Part shown: positions 1 to 12,711 of the stretch, one piece after another
How positions within the stretch are numbered: the stretch's first letter is position 1
Layout of the letters: each line of letters starts with the position of its first letter
From: Sipunculus nudus
Taxonomy: Eukaryota; Annelida; Sipuncula; Golfingiida; Sipunculidae
NCBI GenBank assembly: GCA_026874595.1
Contig: CM049320.1
Location: forward strand, 17,682,988-17,746,987
Length of the DNA stretch: 64,000 bases
Direction of reading: 5' to 3'
The notes under the pieces: generated by a model
What the model was told of the DNA's origin: nothing
Seen by the model: the letters and a program-made list of their open reading frames with translations, nothing else
Database searches by the model: none
Program-made: the position numbers and the translations under genes

Positions 1-495
1 TCCCTATTAAAGAATGCAAGGATTGGTCTGAAAATCAAATTGACCGAAGATCTTGGATAGCTTTGTCTTCTGTGGAAGACATTTGGCGCCATCTTGTGTC
101 CTTTTTTGGTGTCCTTTTCACCTTTTAATACCCTATCATTGCCACTTGACTACTAGTACTGTGAGCATAATAAGTCAAAAACAAATGGACAGATTGGGCT
201 AAAATTGTGTATGTTCATTGTTCTTGGATACCTCTTATCTTGTATTCAATCATTTTTGTGTGGCTTCCATCTGTACGTTTGCTTTAGGTGATAATTGCTC
301 ACATCTCAGGAGTGGTTCAATGTTTTCGGTCTGAAATTTGGCGTGTACATCCATCTTAAAGAGCTTTTTCATCAACCACACAGGTGGCACCACCTAACAT
401 CCCGTTTTTGTAGAATAAAGTAATGCTCTTTTCTCAGGAGTGATTTGCCCCATTGTCCTGAAAGTATGCATATATATCTATAGATCTTGGACTCC
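1..495 (+). repeat. Old element fragments at the window start
   Basis: Positions 1-210 match, in diverged form, the interior of the element at 42.8-43.2 kb: the same order of an AAAATCAA..GACCGAAGATCTTGGATAG stretch and a GTGAGCATAATAAGTCAAAAAC stretch. Positions 250-495 are two degenerate copies of the roughly 126-bp unit seen again at 2.4, 9.2 and 10.9 kb (CTCAGGAGTG, a TGAAAT..GGC stretch, then GTGGCACCACCT). I see no coding signal. Confidence 0.6.
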
Positions 496-499
496 TCCA

Positions 500-2892
500 T
501 GGTGAACTCAAGAGTGGTACGTTAACCATAGCTATCTCAAAAACGGCAGGAACTAGCATCACCAAATATTTTGCAAATAATCAGTCATCCAGAAAACTAT
601 ATCGGATTTTGTTTATTTTTTTTTCTAACTGCATTTTCTTAGATTTTATAGGGAAAAAGCTAAAAAAGCTTTACAAATCTTCTTCTCTGAAACTTTCAAG
701 CCAAATTGTCCAATATTTCACAGAAATGATCCCTAGAACAATCTTTCTCAAGTTTTTTCGAATGGTTCCAGTCCGGAGATTTTTTGTCTAGATACAGGAG
801 GTTTAATTTTGTTAACTGGGCAAAAAAGCATATTAAAATTTAAATCTCAGAAATGGCTGTAGCTATCATCACCAAATTTTATGCCAATGTTGGTCACATA
901 GGTTATATCTTAATTGAGGTATTGGTGGCGCCACCGGCATTGGCCTTTTTTGTACAGGGTTATCAGTGCCTGTATCACACTGAGGGCCACAAAAAACTTC
1001 TTCTCTGAAACCATATGGCCAAAATGTTTAATATCGCACAGAAATGATCCTAGCGTAGTGCTTTCTGAATTTTGTTCAAATAGTCTCTTTTCAGTGACTT
1101 TTGGCTAGGTTATGGGAAGCTGAATTCAGTCATATCCCATAACAGCCCATTTTAGTTCAGTTGCTACAAAGATCTTCTTCTCAAAAACCACTGGGCCAAA
1201 TTTTTTAAATCTGACACATTAATTATCCTCAGATGTTGATAATTCAAGATTGTTCAAATGGTTTTGGTTCAGTGGTTTTTGGCTGAGTTACGGGAAGCTG
1301 AACTTAGCCATTTTGCTGTATCATCCTATATGAGATATAAACCTGCGTAACATTTTTCGACTGATGCCACTTAAGCCAGTTTGTTAAATATTTTACAAGA
1401 ATAATTCCTACAATAATTCTTATTATAATTGTCATTAATGGTTCAACATGAATGATTTATTTTTGGATGAATTATGGAGATTGAATTGAGTCATTTTACC
1501 ATATATGTTAGCTGTGTGATGCTGTTACATCTAGCCTGACACCAGTTTTTCAGCATCTATTTCATCATGCCACTAAACATTTAGATTTCAGGTTATCTTT
1601 GGTTAATATTGAAAATTAGGTTTTCTCAAAAACTTTTAAAAAATAAGATTTATGATTTAAGTTATTCATACCAGGCAATGTTACAATCATGGATATTCAG
1701 CTCTCTGTGGCTATATAAAGACAACTGTATGTAGATTATAAATTATTGGTATCCCTACTTAACTTAATTCAAGAATTTGCCATCAGTGAGATATATCTGT
1801 ATTTTAATTTTGCATTCAGTATGCAACCGTAATAATTTTACATATATTCCTGATTTCTTTTTTTATAAAAAGTCAGCTGAAAAGCATTTTGTATTGGGAA
1901 AATAAATAAGTTATTTCAAGTAGGGACCACTTTTGTGTTCAGATGGAAGCACTTGGTTTACCATAGGCAGATTGCCAGTGCCTTGATGTTGGCCATGAGC
2001 CAAGATGATGTCAGCTCTATAAATAATTTTGGCACAGTGCCAGGATTGGAAGAAGTGCAGCCAGGTATAGGTCAAGAGTTTACTCAGTGCAGTAGCTGCA
2101 TTCTATTTATAGCTTTGGCAGACTGCTCACTGCATCATATTTGGCAAAATCTATTTATAGCTTTGGCAGACTGCCAACTGTGTCAGATTATGCAACAGGT
2201 CAAGAGTTCATTCAGTGCAGCCAGGTACAGGTCAAAAGTTCACTCAGTCTAGCCAGGTGCAGGTCAAGAGTTCACTCAGTGCAGTAGCTTGAGGCAGCAA
2301 TTTGTCACAGGTCACTCGGGGGCAACTGCCTTACTCACCTAAGCCTTGTCAGCCCAGTGCATCAAACTCTGGGGGAGTTTGATGTATTGGAATAATATTT
2401 TGACCTGTCTATGCGTCTTTGATGGTATTCACTTTTACAAGACAGGTGGTGCCACGTACATTTAATTTTGCACAGTGTATTTGCCTGCTTATTTCTACAG
2501 AGGAATTTGATATATCAGCCTGAAATTGGGCATATTTATACATATGGAATATCTTTGTCATATACAAGACTGGTGGTGCCACCTGCAATAATTTTTGCAC
2601 AATGTGTGTCCCTGCTTATTTCTCAGGAGGGATTTGATATATCAGTCTGAGAATTGGCATATATCTGATAGCTTCTTGTTTACAAGACTGGTGGTGCCAG
2701 CTACAATCGTTTTTGTGTTGTGTGCACACATGCCAGAATTTCAGCTGTGATGTTTGTGTAATTGTTTCTTATTCAAAATGTTTAGTACTTGCATTGTTCA
2801 TATACATGAAAAGTAATGGTTCAGCATTAAAGCATTATGCTTGGTGTTTTTCCCAATGCACAGGTTTGCATTAGGCCTGTAGGCCTTGTTTA
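500..2892 (+). mobile_element. 5'-truncated dispersed element, family B
   Basis: This segment is collinear with 7708-9585: both run through a GGCAGGA.CTAGCATCACCAAAT block, repeated 'GAAACT..CCAAAATGTTTAATAT' blocks, a short 32-bp array with GTCAAGAGTTCACTCAGTGC (2198-2292), 126-bp units, and a 3' end GCATTAGGCCTGTAGGCCTT. The 3' end forms a small AGGCC-TGTA-GGCCT hairpin followed by TGTT. The start module seen in other copies (GAGCTTAAGCGATGGTGTGG) is missing here. Open frames within it are short and interrupted. Non-autonomous; superfamily not established. Confidence 0.6.
2385..2760 (+). repeat. Tandem 126-bp units
   Basis: About three degenerate units of roughly 125-127 bp. The motif GATTTGATATATCAG recurs near 2378 (diverged), 2505 and 2630, and each unit also carries AAGACTGGTGGTGCCACCT-like sequence. 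The same unit occurs at 9.2-9.8 kb and 10.84-11.3 kb. It forms part of family B elements. Confidence 0.65.
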
Positions 2893-3197
2893 AAATTGAG
2901 AAGAAAATGATATAATCAAATAACTGGACATTATTGAACATTTAAGATGCAAACTGCTGAACTGTCAACAGCTTATCACTGAGCCAACCATGCAATGATA
3001 ATGGCAAATAAGTAGATAGATCTTATGTTCACAGACTGCTCACATATACCTATTTGTTTCAACATCAGTAAAACATGCATGGTCAGATTAGAAAATATCA
3101 TTTCGAACATTTCTTACTCATCAATACAAAAAGTCATATCAACCATCCCTGGTCTTTAATATAGGTATCTTAGATCCTCTCAGATTTTATCATCATT

Positions 3198-5064
3198 TTT
3201 AGCTCAGCTGACTATAAGTCATCTGAGCTATAGTCGTGGTCCATTGTCCGTCGTCCGTCCGTCTGTCTGTCCGTCCGTCCGTCCGTAGATGTGGCACGTT
3301 TTGAAACCGTAAGACCTAGGAATAAAAAATTCAGCATAATGTTAGATGTCCCCAAGATCTCCTACCAAGCCGAAAACTGGGTCTTTGCGACTTCGTCCCT
3401 TTGAGAAATTAAGGAAAAACCTCAATTTTTTATTAAAAACCTATTTTCACACTTCAGGACTGCCTAATATCAAAACCACTCATCTGTTTTCCCTCATATT
3501 TACCATAAATATTCTTCTATATAGTTCCTATGTACATGCCAGAAATTATGTCTGTATTATATAATTTAAAAAAGTTATGGGCCCAAACATAATGCATTTT
3601 GTAAAAAATCAGGAAAGATATTTGATCACTTAACACAAAACTTGTTAAAGCTATGGACTTTTTTTCCAGTAATATAACTTTAATTTATAAAAATTAAATT
3701 GTATACCCAAAATTAGATCAAAATCTTTTAAATTTTTTAAAATATTAACAAAAATAAAAAATTGGTACCTTAAATTTTGCCCAACTTTGACCATGGCACG
3801 TTTTTTTTACTGTAAGTACTGTGGATTTAATTTTCTCAGCATGTTTTTGTTAGCATTTTGTCTGTTAACACCAAAAATTTAAAACCAGTTGATCAAAAAC
3901 TGTAGATTTTATTCAAGTTTTCAAGCACCATGTAACAAATTGTTTACATCAAGCTAGTGTTATGCAGTTTGCAAGAGCTCAGCTCCCCAGCTTCAGCTCT
4001 CAGTTCCTAAAATTTGGCATACAATTAAATGTCTCCAAAATTCCCTACCATGCCAAGAATTTGGTCACTAGGACCTAATACCCTCGAGATATTAATGAAA
4101 AACTTCATTTTTCCATTAAAAACCCATTGTTACACTTCAAGACTGCCTAATATCAAAACCACTGATGTGACTTTAATCATATATAATATACATATTTTTC
4201 TATACATTCTCTATGCATATGCCAGAAATGATGTCAGTATTGCGTAATTGTTTTAAGTTATGGGCCCAAACATAATGCACTATGTAAAAATTAAAAAAAT
4301 ATATTTACTCCCTTAACAAGGGGATTGCTGAAGCTAGAGTTTTTTTGCCAGGGATGTAACATTATTTAATCAAGATTCAATTGAATACCCCAAATTAATA
4401 AAAGCCATAAAACCAGGTACTTTTGATCATAATTTAAATGTGTGAATTTTGTATATTCTGGATTCTCAACATAATTGTTTGGTGAAAACTGAATAAATGC
4501 CAGTAATGGTGGGAATACTTTGCAATTGTATTTAAATACGAATATGAATATGTACTCCATTATAAAATGTCTTGCATAAAGAATTGGAATTCAGGTAAAA
4601 ATGAAAGTATATGAATACCAGTGCAAATACTTTCAAAATGTATTCATGAATGCATTCATGAATATATTCTTCAATATTATTTTAATAATCATTTCAGTTA
4701 TATTTCATTTTAAAAAATCATAAGATTCTCTAATTATTTTTTTTATAAAAATTATATTTGGGACAATATTTGTAATTTTTTTTAATAAATAGTTAAACTC
4801 TTATATCATATGTTCTGCTTATAAGTTATATGGCCAAGTCAAAATCTGTGTGACAATAGTACTCTATTTGTTAATAAAATAAATGAAATCAATCCTCTTC
4901 CCTGTCTCCAAAGATAATATCATAATCATACATAAGCTAAACACCAACAACTCATAATAAAGCTTATATTTATTACCACACCAAACCAGCATATGCCTCA
5001 TTCCTAAATCATATTTTTTAATCATATATAACAGCTGAGCGCCGTGACCCATAGGTCCCTTGTT
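3198..5064 (+). mobile_element. Hairpin-start element, family A, full length
   Basis: It starts with TTTAGCTCAGCTGACT; a 13-bp stem (3201-3213 with 3217-3229, one mismatch) is followed by a GTCC/GTCT run. It ends with CAGCTGAGCGCCGTGACCC and TTGTTT near 5064. The interior is duplicated with an offset of about 683 bp (from about 3346 and about 4029). Each half holds a homologous 72-codon open frame, but divergence includes radical changes and there is no recognisable domain. I read this as a non-autonomous element. The hairpin plus 3' palindrome plus TTGTT resembles Helentron-associated elements, which is inference. Confidence 0.6.
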
Positions 5065-5691
5065 TCTTATTATTTTATATTTTTTATTTCAAGGTCAGTT
5101 TTAGCTGAGCTCCATGATATTTTGGTTAATTGACATAAGGAACAATGTTGATCCTTATATATTTTCATTCAAGCATGTGTGAAAAAAATTCATAATTTGT
5201 AATACAGTGCAAAAAGCTACATGTGAGTTCTCTATCAAGGTTTCTCCCTTAATTGTCAATGCCCCAAGATTTTTCTGTCAATTTACAACAGACCATGTAT
5301 AAATTATGATTTTCATTATATAGATACAATACTAATTAACATGAGAGAGAGAAAGAGAGAGACCCCCTGACTCCTGAGACAGTGAGAGAGATCTAGACAG
5401 AGTTCAAACTTACTATGCAGTGGAGTACAGCTGTTAGCCTCTCGTCTTCCTAGTTTATCCCATTTCACTAAGTAAATATAAGTTGTATAAATTCTATCTG
5501 GTCTAATGAGTCCAATGAATATGCTAGACCTATCACAGAGTTGCTCTTTTTAAACTTCTATGAGAATTTATCAGAGCTAGCAGAACAAACCAGAACTTCC
5601 ACATGATAGCAAAAATGGCTGCCTTTCCCTCCAAAATTATTTAAGCCAATCACATTTGTTAAAGAGAGACACTGCTGCCTGCTGAGACAAA
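5065..5691. other. AT-rich spacer, no definable feature
   Basis: Contains an impure GA-rich stretch around 5344-5362 and otherwise low-complexity AT-rich sequence. I see no gene. Confidence 0.5.
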
Positions 5692-5910
5692 AGGAGCTGC
5701 CAACTCACTGCCCACTATTAAAGAAACAAAGTCGGAGCTGCCCATTCACTGCCAACTGTTAGAGAAACTAAGTCAGAGCTGCCCACTTACTACCCACAGA
5801 GTCAAACTCTAAGTTGGAGCTGCCTACTCACTGCCCACTGAGTCAAAACCTAAGTTGGAGCTGCCCACTAAGCTGCCTACTGTAAAATCAGTGGGCAGGA
5901 GCTGCACATA
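5692..5910 (+). repeat. Tandem 41-bp array
   Basis: Five to six units of about 41 bp. GGAGCTGC (or GAGCTGC) recurs at 5692, 5734, 5776, 5816, 5857 and 5898, each followed by CCACTCACTGCCCACT-like sequence. The minus-strand open frame running through it is a by-product of the repeat. Confidence 0.75.
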
Positions 5911-6320
5911 GTCTCTACCCACCAAACAGTGGGTAGCACATGTATAGCACATGGGTAGCCCATGGGCTGCCCACTCAATATTTTTGTATGGGTAATTAAG
6001 TGTCAAATGTAAAAATAAAATCTGTCTGTCCTGCTGGCTAGTTATATGAGGATCCGATATAGGATCTCTAATTAAGCCAGACCTATCTCGTGGGCCAAAC
6101 ACTTCAAAACCAGACAAGTTTCCCACGGGTTTGATGAAATTTAAGATAATAATACGCGCACATAGCACTATAAATTAGGCAAGTAGCAGGAAAAACATCA
6201 ACAAGAGGAAATCATGAACCTTTTCATTTGCTCAAATATAATGTGAATGTTAATCGTTTTTCGGTATAAACAGATTTCTTTTCGCTATCCATATTTGTAA
6301 AGCAGTGATGTCTGCTTCTA

Positions 6321-6500
6321 TTTAGCTCCGCTGACTGAAAGTCATCTGAGCTATAGCGATAACTCTTTGTCTGTCGGCCGTCCGTCTGGCCATCCAGCCA
6401 TCCAGCCGTCCATTAACAGGGCACAAATCATAACCGCTGAACCTGGAATCTTAGAAATTAGGTGTCTGTTACAACCTCTAGGGAGAGGTGACGGGGAGAA
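6321..6500 (+). mobile_element. Family A 5' fragment
   Basis: Starts TTTAGCTCCGCTGACTGAAAG with the AGTCATCTGAGCT stem partner, a GTCTGTCGGCCGTCCG run, then TTAACAGGGCACAAATC as in other copies (20.4 kb, 13.8 kb). No 3' end is visible, so it is a truncated copy. Confidence 0.6.
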
Positions 6501-7707
6501 TCCTCTCTGAGAACCCTAATTTAACACTAAACTGACATTAAGTCATGTAATTATTATAGTATCAGACATTTAATGTTATGAATATGATCATGTCATGTCA
6601 CTTCATCAGTATCTGGATCAATAAAGTTTTTATGGGAAATTACAGTGAGGAATGCTGCAATAGTCGTCAAGAATCTTTCCACGAGGCATTCGAAACAACT
6701 ACAGAGAGGCAGCGCCATTTGGCTGTTCCGTTAACCATTCAGTGTGTATCAAATGGTTGAATTATTTGATCAGATTATAGGGGGTTCAGACATTAAACAG
6801 AACAACGCCTTGTACACTTCACCGGCACTGTTCAATAATTTTTTTGGTAAAACTTTTCTCTTTGCTTAAAACGGCATTATTCTACTTGAGTTGATACAAC
6901 ACTGAAAACTTCCAGCGTGACCTACCTTGTAAGTAATGGCATGTGACATTTTTAAGAGACAGCCTTTAACGAAATGTGGTGGCTCGATCTTTATTCTCTG
7001 GCTACTTGAGAATAATAAGTGGAACGTGGTTTAGGTTGCGTTCAGGCGCACTAAAAAAACTCTTTTAAAAAGAAAATAAGGGGCACGATAGGGATAACAT
7101 CAGATGCCATGATTATTTATTTTTAACAAGTCATATAAAATAGTACAATTCATACCAATACAAGTAATAAATTTAGAAGGAAGAGCCAAATATAGGTTTT
7201 TTTTCTTTTTTAAAAAAGTGGGGTCCGGTAAAATCTTTGAGGTTCGGCACTATTTTTATGCTGCCAGACCCCAATGTACGGTGGCAATTTAAGCCCTGAA
7301 TATCCAGTTGATTCTTGGTAGGGTCATGGAAAGCTGAAGTTTGATTTCACAATTGTGGCCAATTAAGCCTCTTTCAAAATGAGGGCTAAAATAGTATTCT
7401 TCTGCAAAACATGTTGTTGTTTCAACTCCTGTAACATTGCACAGACATTATCCTTAGGTGATATAAAAGTATACTTTAATGAATTTTACCTGCATGATTT
7501 ATTGGACAGTCTGAGGACTTTGAGATACTTTGGTGAACAAAGCTATTAGATTTATTGTTGTAGAGGACCGATCGAGCTGTGTGGATATATAAGCAACATT
7601 ATGGGTGTCCATATCCAACTTATGTGTAAGCTGAATCCATGAATAAAATATCATCTGTATTCTCATATTGCTCTTAGAAGGTATCTGGTATTATTCTAAA
7701 CATTTTT
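6501..7707. other. Unassigned sequence between elements
   Basis: A minus-strand 41-codon frame (6718 down to 6593) begins in a good AAATGGCG context but lacks a credible splice donor and any recognisable similarity. A small inverted repeat (GGGGTCCGG / CCAGACCCC, about 7219-7271) is visible. The stretch 7280-7700 resembles diverged family B interior. No gene is supported. Confidence 0.4.
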
Positions 7708-9585
7708 TAACGAACCTGTGAGCTAATGTGATGGTGTGGCATCATTGTCCGGCGTCCATTGTCAGTCATCTGTACATAAACCCATACTATCTTAAAAATG
7801 ACAGGTGCTAGCATCAGGAAATTTAATGCAAAAAATTAGCTATCTGAAAAACTCTATCCGATTTAGCTTATTTTTTGGCTAACTGCATTTTCTTAGATTT
7901 ATAGAGAAAAAGCTAAAAAAAAACTTTAGAACTGAAACTGGCCAGCCAAAATGTTCAATATTTCACAATAATAATTTCTTATACCATCTCTCTCTCAAGT
8001 AGGTTTGAATGGCTCCAATTCAGTGAATTTTGGCCAAGTTACAGTTTGCTGAACTTGGTCATCTGTAAAAAAAATTGTACTGAAATTTCAATCTCAGAAA
8101 TGGCTGGAGCTATCATCACCAAATTTTATGCCAATGAAGGTCACATGAGTCATATCTGAAATTTAAAAGGTATTGGTGGTGCCACCTGTATTGGCCTTTT
8201 GTATGGGGTCATCAGTGCCTGTATTGTAATGAGGGCTACAAAGAACTTTTCTGAGACTATATAATGCCAAATTGTTTAATATCGCACAGAAATGATCCTA
8301 GGGTAGTGCTTTCTCAGGTTGTTCAAATGGTCTCTGTTAAGTGAATTTTGGCTGAGTTATGGGAAGCTGAATTTAGTCATATGCCATAATGGCCCATTTT
8401 AGCTCAGTGGCTACAAAGATCTTCTAAAAACCACTTTGTCAAATCTTAAATCACATACATTAATTATCCTCAGATATTGATAATTTTTTGTTTGTTTAAA
8501 TGGTTTTGGTTCAGTGCTTTTTGGCTGAGTTACGGGTAGCTGAATTTAGCCAGTTTGCTTTATTTTCCTATATAAGTGATAAACCTGAAAAAAAGTGAAT
8601 TTGTTTAAAATTTTACAAGAAAAATCCCCACAATAATTCTTATTATAATAATGTCTTTAATAGTTCCTCATGAATGATTTTTGGTTGAATAATGGAGATT
8701 GAATAGTCATTTTACCATATATTTTAGCTGTGTGAAGCAGTAACATCTAGTCTGGCACCAGTTTTATCAGTATCTATAACATCATGCCACTAGATTTCTG
8801 GTTAAATAGCTTGGCAGTCTGCCAACTATTTCAGATTTTGCAACAGTCCAAAGGTCAGCCTACATCTATTTATAGCTTTGGCAGACTAGCAACTGTATCA
8901 GATTAGGCAACAGGTCAAGAGCTCACTCAGTGCAGCTATAGGTCAAGAGTTCACTCAGCTGCAGTAGCTGGATTCTATTTATAGCTTTGGCAGACTGCCA
9001 ACTGTGCCAGATTATGCAACAGGTCAAGAGTTCACTTAGTGCAGCCAGGTTAAGTTCAAAAGTTCACTTAGTCTAGCCAGGTGGAGGTCAAGAGTTCACT
9101 CAGTACTGTAGCTTGAGCCAGCAATTTGTCACAGTTTACTCAGGGCAACTGCCTTAAATTTCTCACCTAAGCCTGGTCAGCAGGGGGCATTAAACTGGAG
9201 AAGTTTGATGTATTGGCCTGATATTTTGACCTGTCTATGGGTCTTTGATTTCTTTCTCAGTCAAAAGACAGGTGTTGCCACCTACAATGACTTTTGCACA
9301 GTGCATGTGCCTGCTTATTTCTCCAGAGGAAATTTGATATGTCAGCCTGAAATTGGGCAAATTTATACATATCGTAGAGCTTTCATATACAAGACTAATG
9401 GCACCACCTACCATAATTTTTGCACAGTGTATTTCCCTGCTTATTTCTCAGGAAGGGGATATCAGCCTGATATTCACCATATGTATACATCTCTGGTAAC
9501 TTGGTCATATCCAAGACATGTAGGCCTACTTGAAAAGTAATGGCCCATTGTACAGGATGGCATTAGGCCTGTAGGTCTATTTATA
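7708..9585 (+). mobile_element. Family B element, near full length
   Basis: The 5' module reads AACCTGTGAGCTAATGTGATGG followed by GTCC-type sequence. The interior is collinear with 500-2892. The 32-bp GTCAAGAGTTCACT array recurs around 8915-9105 and the 126-bp units at 9205-9545. The 3' end is GCATTAGGCCTGTAGG at about 9562. No transposase frame. Confidence 0.65.
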
Positions 9586-9589
9586 AGAA

Positions 9590-9772
9590 AATCTGATGAA
9601 TATATCAGCACGAAAAAAGGATTGTAACCAGAGTCGTAAAGTAAGAGCAAACAGATACTGCCAACAGGCAAAGATTAGAAGTTTTGTGTATCAGCTTGAT
9701 TTTTTGGCCTGTCCATGCATACATCTTTGATGGCTTTCTTCTACACAAGACTGGTGTCCCCACCTACAAAGG
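9590..9772 (+). repeat. 126-bp unit, left part, split by an insertion
   Basis: A further copy of the 126-bp unit runs through CTACACAAGACTGGTG and CCCACCTACAAAGG, then stops at 9772. The rest of the unit (GTTTTTGCATGGTCTATATC..CTGCTTATTTCTCAGG) resumes at 10837. The interruption defines the insertion annotated at 9773-10836. Confidence 0.65.
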
Positions 9773-10836
9773 TGTAACAGGGAACACCACATAGAAAACC
9801 GGGCATGAAAATCAGACTGCCAAGGCCAAGAGTATGTGATGACCAGTTTAGTCATATTGAAGAGAAAAACCCTGTTGAAATACATGAAATGGGAAGTGTT
9901 ATTTACACCGTTACTGTTCAACAGACCGGTTCAGTAACAGTGTTAGGTACATCGTTATTGGTATTTATTTATTGTTCAACAGACCGGTTCTATTATAGTT
10001 TCTTATAAAATTATATGAGCGTTAAATACAGTTGACATTAGAAATTCAACTGAGATATTATAATTGCGGCAACAATTTACAAGATAATATGCCTTATATC
10101 ACAATATCCCATAGATAATATGCCTGAACAATATGGAACAAGTCATGCCCTTTCAAGAGAGGATAGAGGCTAAACTGTGTTGAACATGACAGCAAGAACC
10201 CTCATGATGGCCACATGCCTTGTGATTATCATTGCAAGATGTACCGCTGTAGCAATAATATATTTGTACCTTGAAAATACCTGTCAATGTAACTTGCATT
10301 ACAGACACTGTTTTACCGTAAATAATATTACATACAGCCTTCTGGGCTTATAAAGCTTAGTATGTTATGTTAACCTCATACAGTTTAATAACTTATAATT
10401 AAGCGAAGAAAATAGTACAGTTTAGCGCAATGCAGTATACGAATATAAGTCGGTGCTTTTTAAACATTTGTACTGGTTTCAACTTAAATTATTACTGGTT
10501 ATTTGACAAGCTTAAACATTTTAAAGTGAAACTGTACATAGCGTACCGGTAGCAAAAGCTCATACTCTACGGAAATACTCAAGTATGCCTCCTGCAACGT
10601 TTTATGCAGTCACATTGGAGCAAGGTTTATGACAGAATGGCAACGGATGACCACGAGCCACCTACTTGAAATCAAAAACGTTTGTTTTCCCGACTTTGAA
10701 TTGTCTTCACTAGTTGGCTCAAAGCTAACTGAAATTGGCCATTCCTGTAAATGCATGCACTGACTAGAGTACATGGTAAACAACCGTGCTTGCCTAATTG
10801 TGACAAAAACAGGGATTGTGAAATCGCCCTGTAACA
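9773..10836. mobile_element. 1.06-kb TG...CA insertion, possible solo LTR
   Basis: This segment interrupts a 126-bp unit. It begins TGTAACAGGG and ends CCCTGTAACA, so the ends are TG and CA with a short inverted repeat. Flanking tetranucleotides are AAGG on the left and TAGG on the right, compatible with a decayed target duplication. Unlike its surroundings it has no GTCC run or tandem units, apart from a GTTCAACAGACCGGTT motif that occurs twice (about 9916 and 9975). Length and ends suit a solo LTR; a TIR-type non-autonomous element is the alternative. No gag, pol or primer-binding site can be assigned. Confidence 0.5.
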
Positions 10837-11330
10837 TAGGTTTTTGCATGGTCTATATCCCTGCTTATTTCTCAGGAGGGATTTGATATATCGATCAATC
10901 TGAAATTGAGCATGTCTATACATCTTCGAGAGCTTTTCATATGCAAGACTGGTGGCACTACCTTCAATAATTCTGCAGTCTATGTCAGTGTTTATTTCTC
11001 AGGAGGGCTTTTGTTATATCAGCTTGAAACTGTGCTTATTTATACACCTCGGATTGCTTCTTCTACACAAGATAGATTGGCATGTCTAAGTGATTTGACA
11101 TGTCAGCCTGAAATTATGCATGTTCAGTTGTCCATACATCTTGAATATTTTCATTGTATACAAGACTTACGGCACCATCTGCAATTGTTTTTTTTTATTT
11201 CATGCATTTATGCCCTTCCACTCAAGAGTGGTTTGAAGTATCTGCCTGAAATTTTTCATGTCAATCCATACATCTTTGAGTGCTTTCTTACACACAAGAC
11301 TTGTGGGGCATATGAGCTAAAACAATTACT
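10837..11330 (+). repeat. Tandem 126-bp units, right part
   Basis: About four units. CTCAGGAGGG at 10871 and 10998 gives a period of 127 bp, and later units are diverged or deleted (GATTTGACATGTCAGCC near 11091, GGTTTGAAGTATCTGCC near 11231). The open frame at 10906-11355 is repeat-driven: the same protein segments do not recur in one frame. Confidence 0.65.
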
Positions 11331-11637
11331 CTTTGTCCGTTGTCAGTTTGTCTGACCAACTGTCTGTCCGTCCTTCCTTCCATTAACAGGGCACAAAATG
11401 TAACCACTGTATCTGGAATCTACTAATTTGACATCCATGAATAATCTCCTTTGAAACCTGAAATTAGGTCTCTGTTACTCATATCATGTGAGCTATGCGG
11501 ATTGACAATACTCCCCAGAATGACACAAAAGCTCAAATATCTGAATATCTAATGCATTTATCACCATAATTTTTTTCATGCATATTGATCATGGAGTGTT
11601 TCATCATATCAAGCAGACTGGTGGCACCACCTGGATT
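11331..11637 (+). mobile_element. Family A interior fragment
   Basis: Contains the GTCTGTCCGTCCTTCC run and CATTAACAGGGCACAAA, then CTGGAATCTACT and AAATTAGGTCTCTGTTA, in the same order as at 6.4 and 20.4 kb. Both ends are missing. Confidence 0.5.
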
Positions 11638-12711
11638 TTTAGTGAACCTGTGAGCTTAAGCGATGGTGTGGCGGCGTCCGTTGTCTGAACATTAACCCAT
11701 ACTATCTTGAAACGGCAGGAGTTAGCATCACCAAATTTTATGTAAAAAATTAGTCATCTCAAAAACCATCTGATTTTGCTTATTTTTTGGCCAACTGCAT
11801 TTCTAAGATTTTATAGGGGAAAAGTTAAAAAATCTTGAAATCTTCTTCTCTGAAACTGTTCAGCCACTTCGTTAAATATTTCACAGAAAAAATTCCTGGA
11901 ACAATCTCTCAAGTTTGTTCAAATGATTTAAGTTGTTTGATTTTTGGCCAAGTTAAACTGGCATGGTCATCTGTCTAAAAACTGGCAAGCCAAAATGTTT
12001 AATATTTCACAGAAATAATTTCTTATACCATCTCTCTCAAGTAGGTGTTAATGGTTCCAATTCAGTGAATTTTTGACAAGTTACATTTAGTTGAACTGAG
12101 TCATCTGTTAAAAAACTCATACTGAAATTACAATCTCAGAAATGGCTGGAGCTATCATCACCAAATTTATGCCAGTGTTGGTCACACCAGTCATATTTGA
12201 AATTTAGGTATTGATGGTTGCATCTGCATCGGCCTTTTTTGTAGGGATCAGTGCTGTATCATACTGAGGGCTACAAAAAAATTTTTCTCTGAAACCATTA
12301 TAATGGCCAAATAATTTAATATAGCACAGAAATGATCCTAGGGTAATGCTTTCTAAAGTTTGTTCAAATGGTCTCTGTTTAGTGACATTTGGACAAGTTA
12401 TGGAAAGTTTAATTTAGTCATATGCTATAACAGCCCATTTTAGCTCAGTGGCTACAAAGATCTTCTCCAAAACTGCGTGGCCAAATTCGTAAATCTCGCA
12501 CATTAATTATCCTCAGATGTTGATAATTCAAGTTTGTTCAAGTGGTTTTGACTCAGTTTTTTTTTTTGGCTGAGTTACAGGAAGCTGATCTTAGCCAGTT
12601 TACTGTATCTTCCTATATGATTGAGTTATAAACCTGCAAATCATTTTTTTTTACTGACGCCACTGAAGCAAATTTGTTTAATATTTTACAAGAATAATCC
12701 CCACAATAACT
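11638..12711 (+). mobile_element. Family B element, 3' end replaced
   Basis: Starts GAGCTTAAGCGATGGTGTGG and runs collinear with the first 1 kb of the copy at 7708. At 12712 it abuts a different 5' module (AGGGCCCCACTTG). This may be an insertion or a mosaic junction. No coding capacity. Confidence 0.6.

Noticed and set aside
6593-6718. 41-codon minus-strand frame starting in AAATGGCG context
   Set aside because: No splice donor in phase, no recognisable similarity and no promoter-like composition; too short to support.
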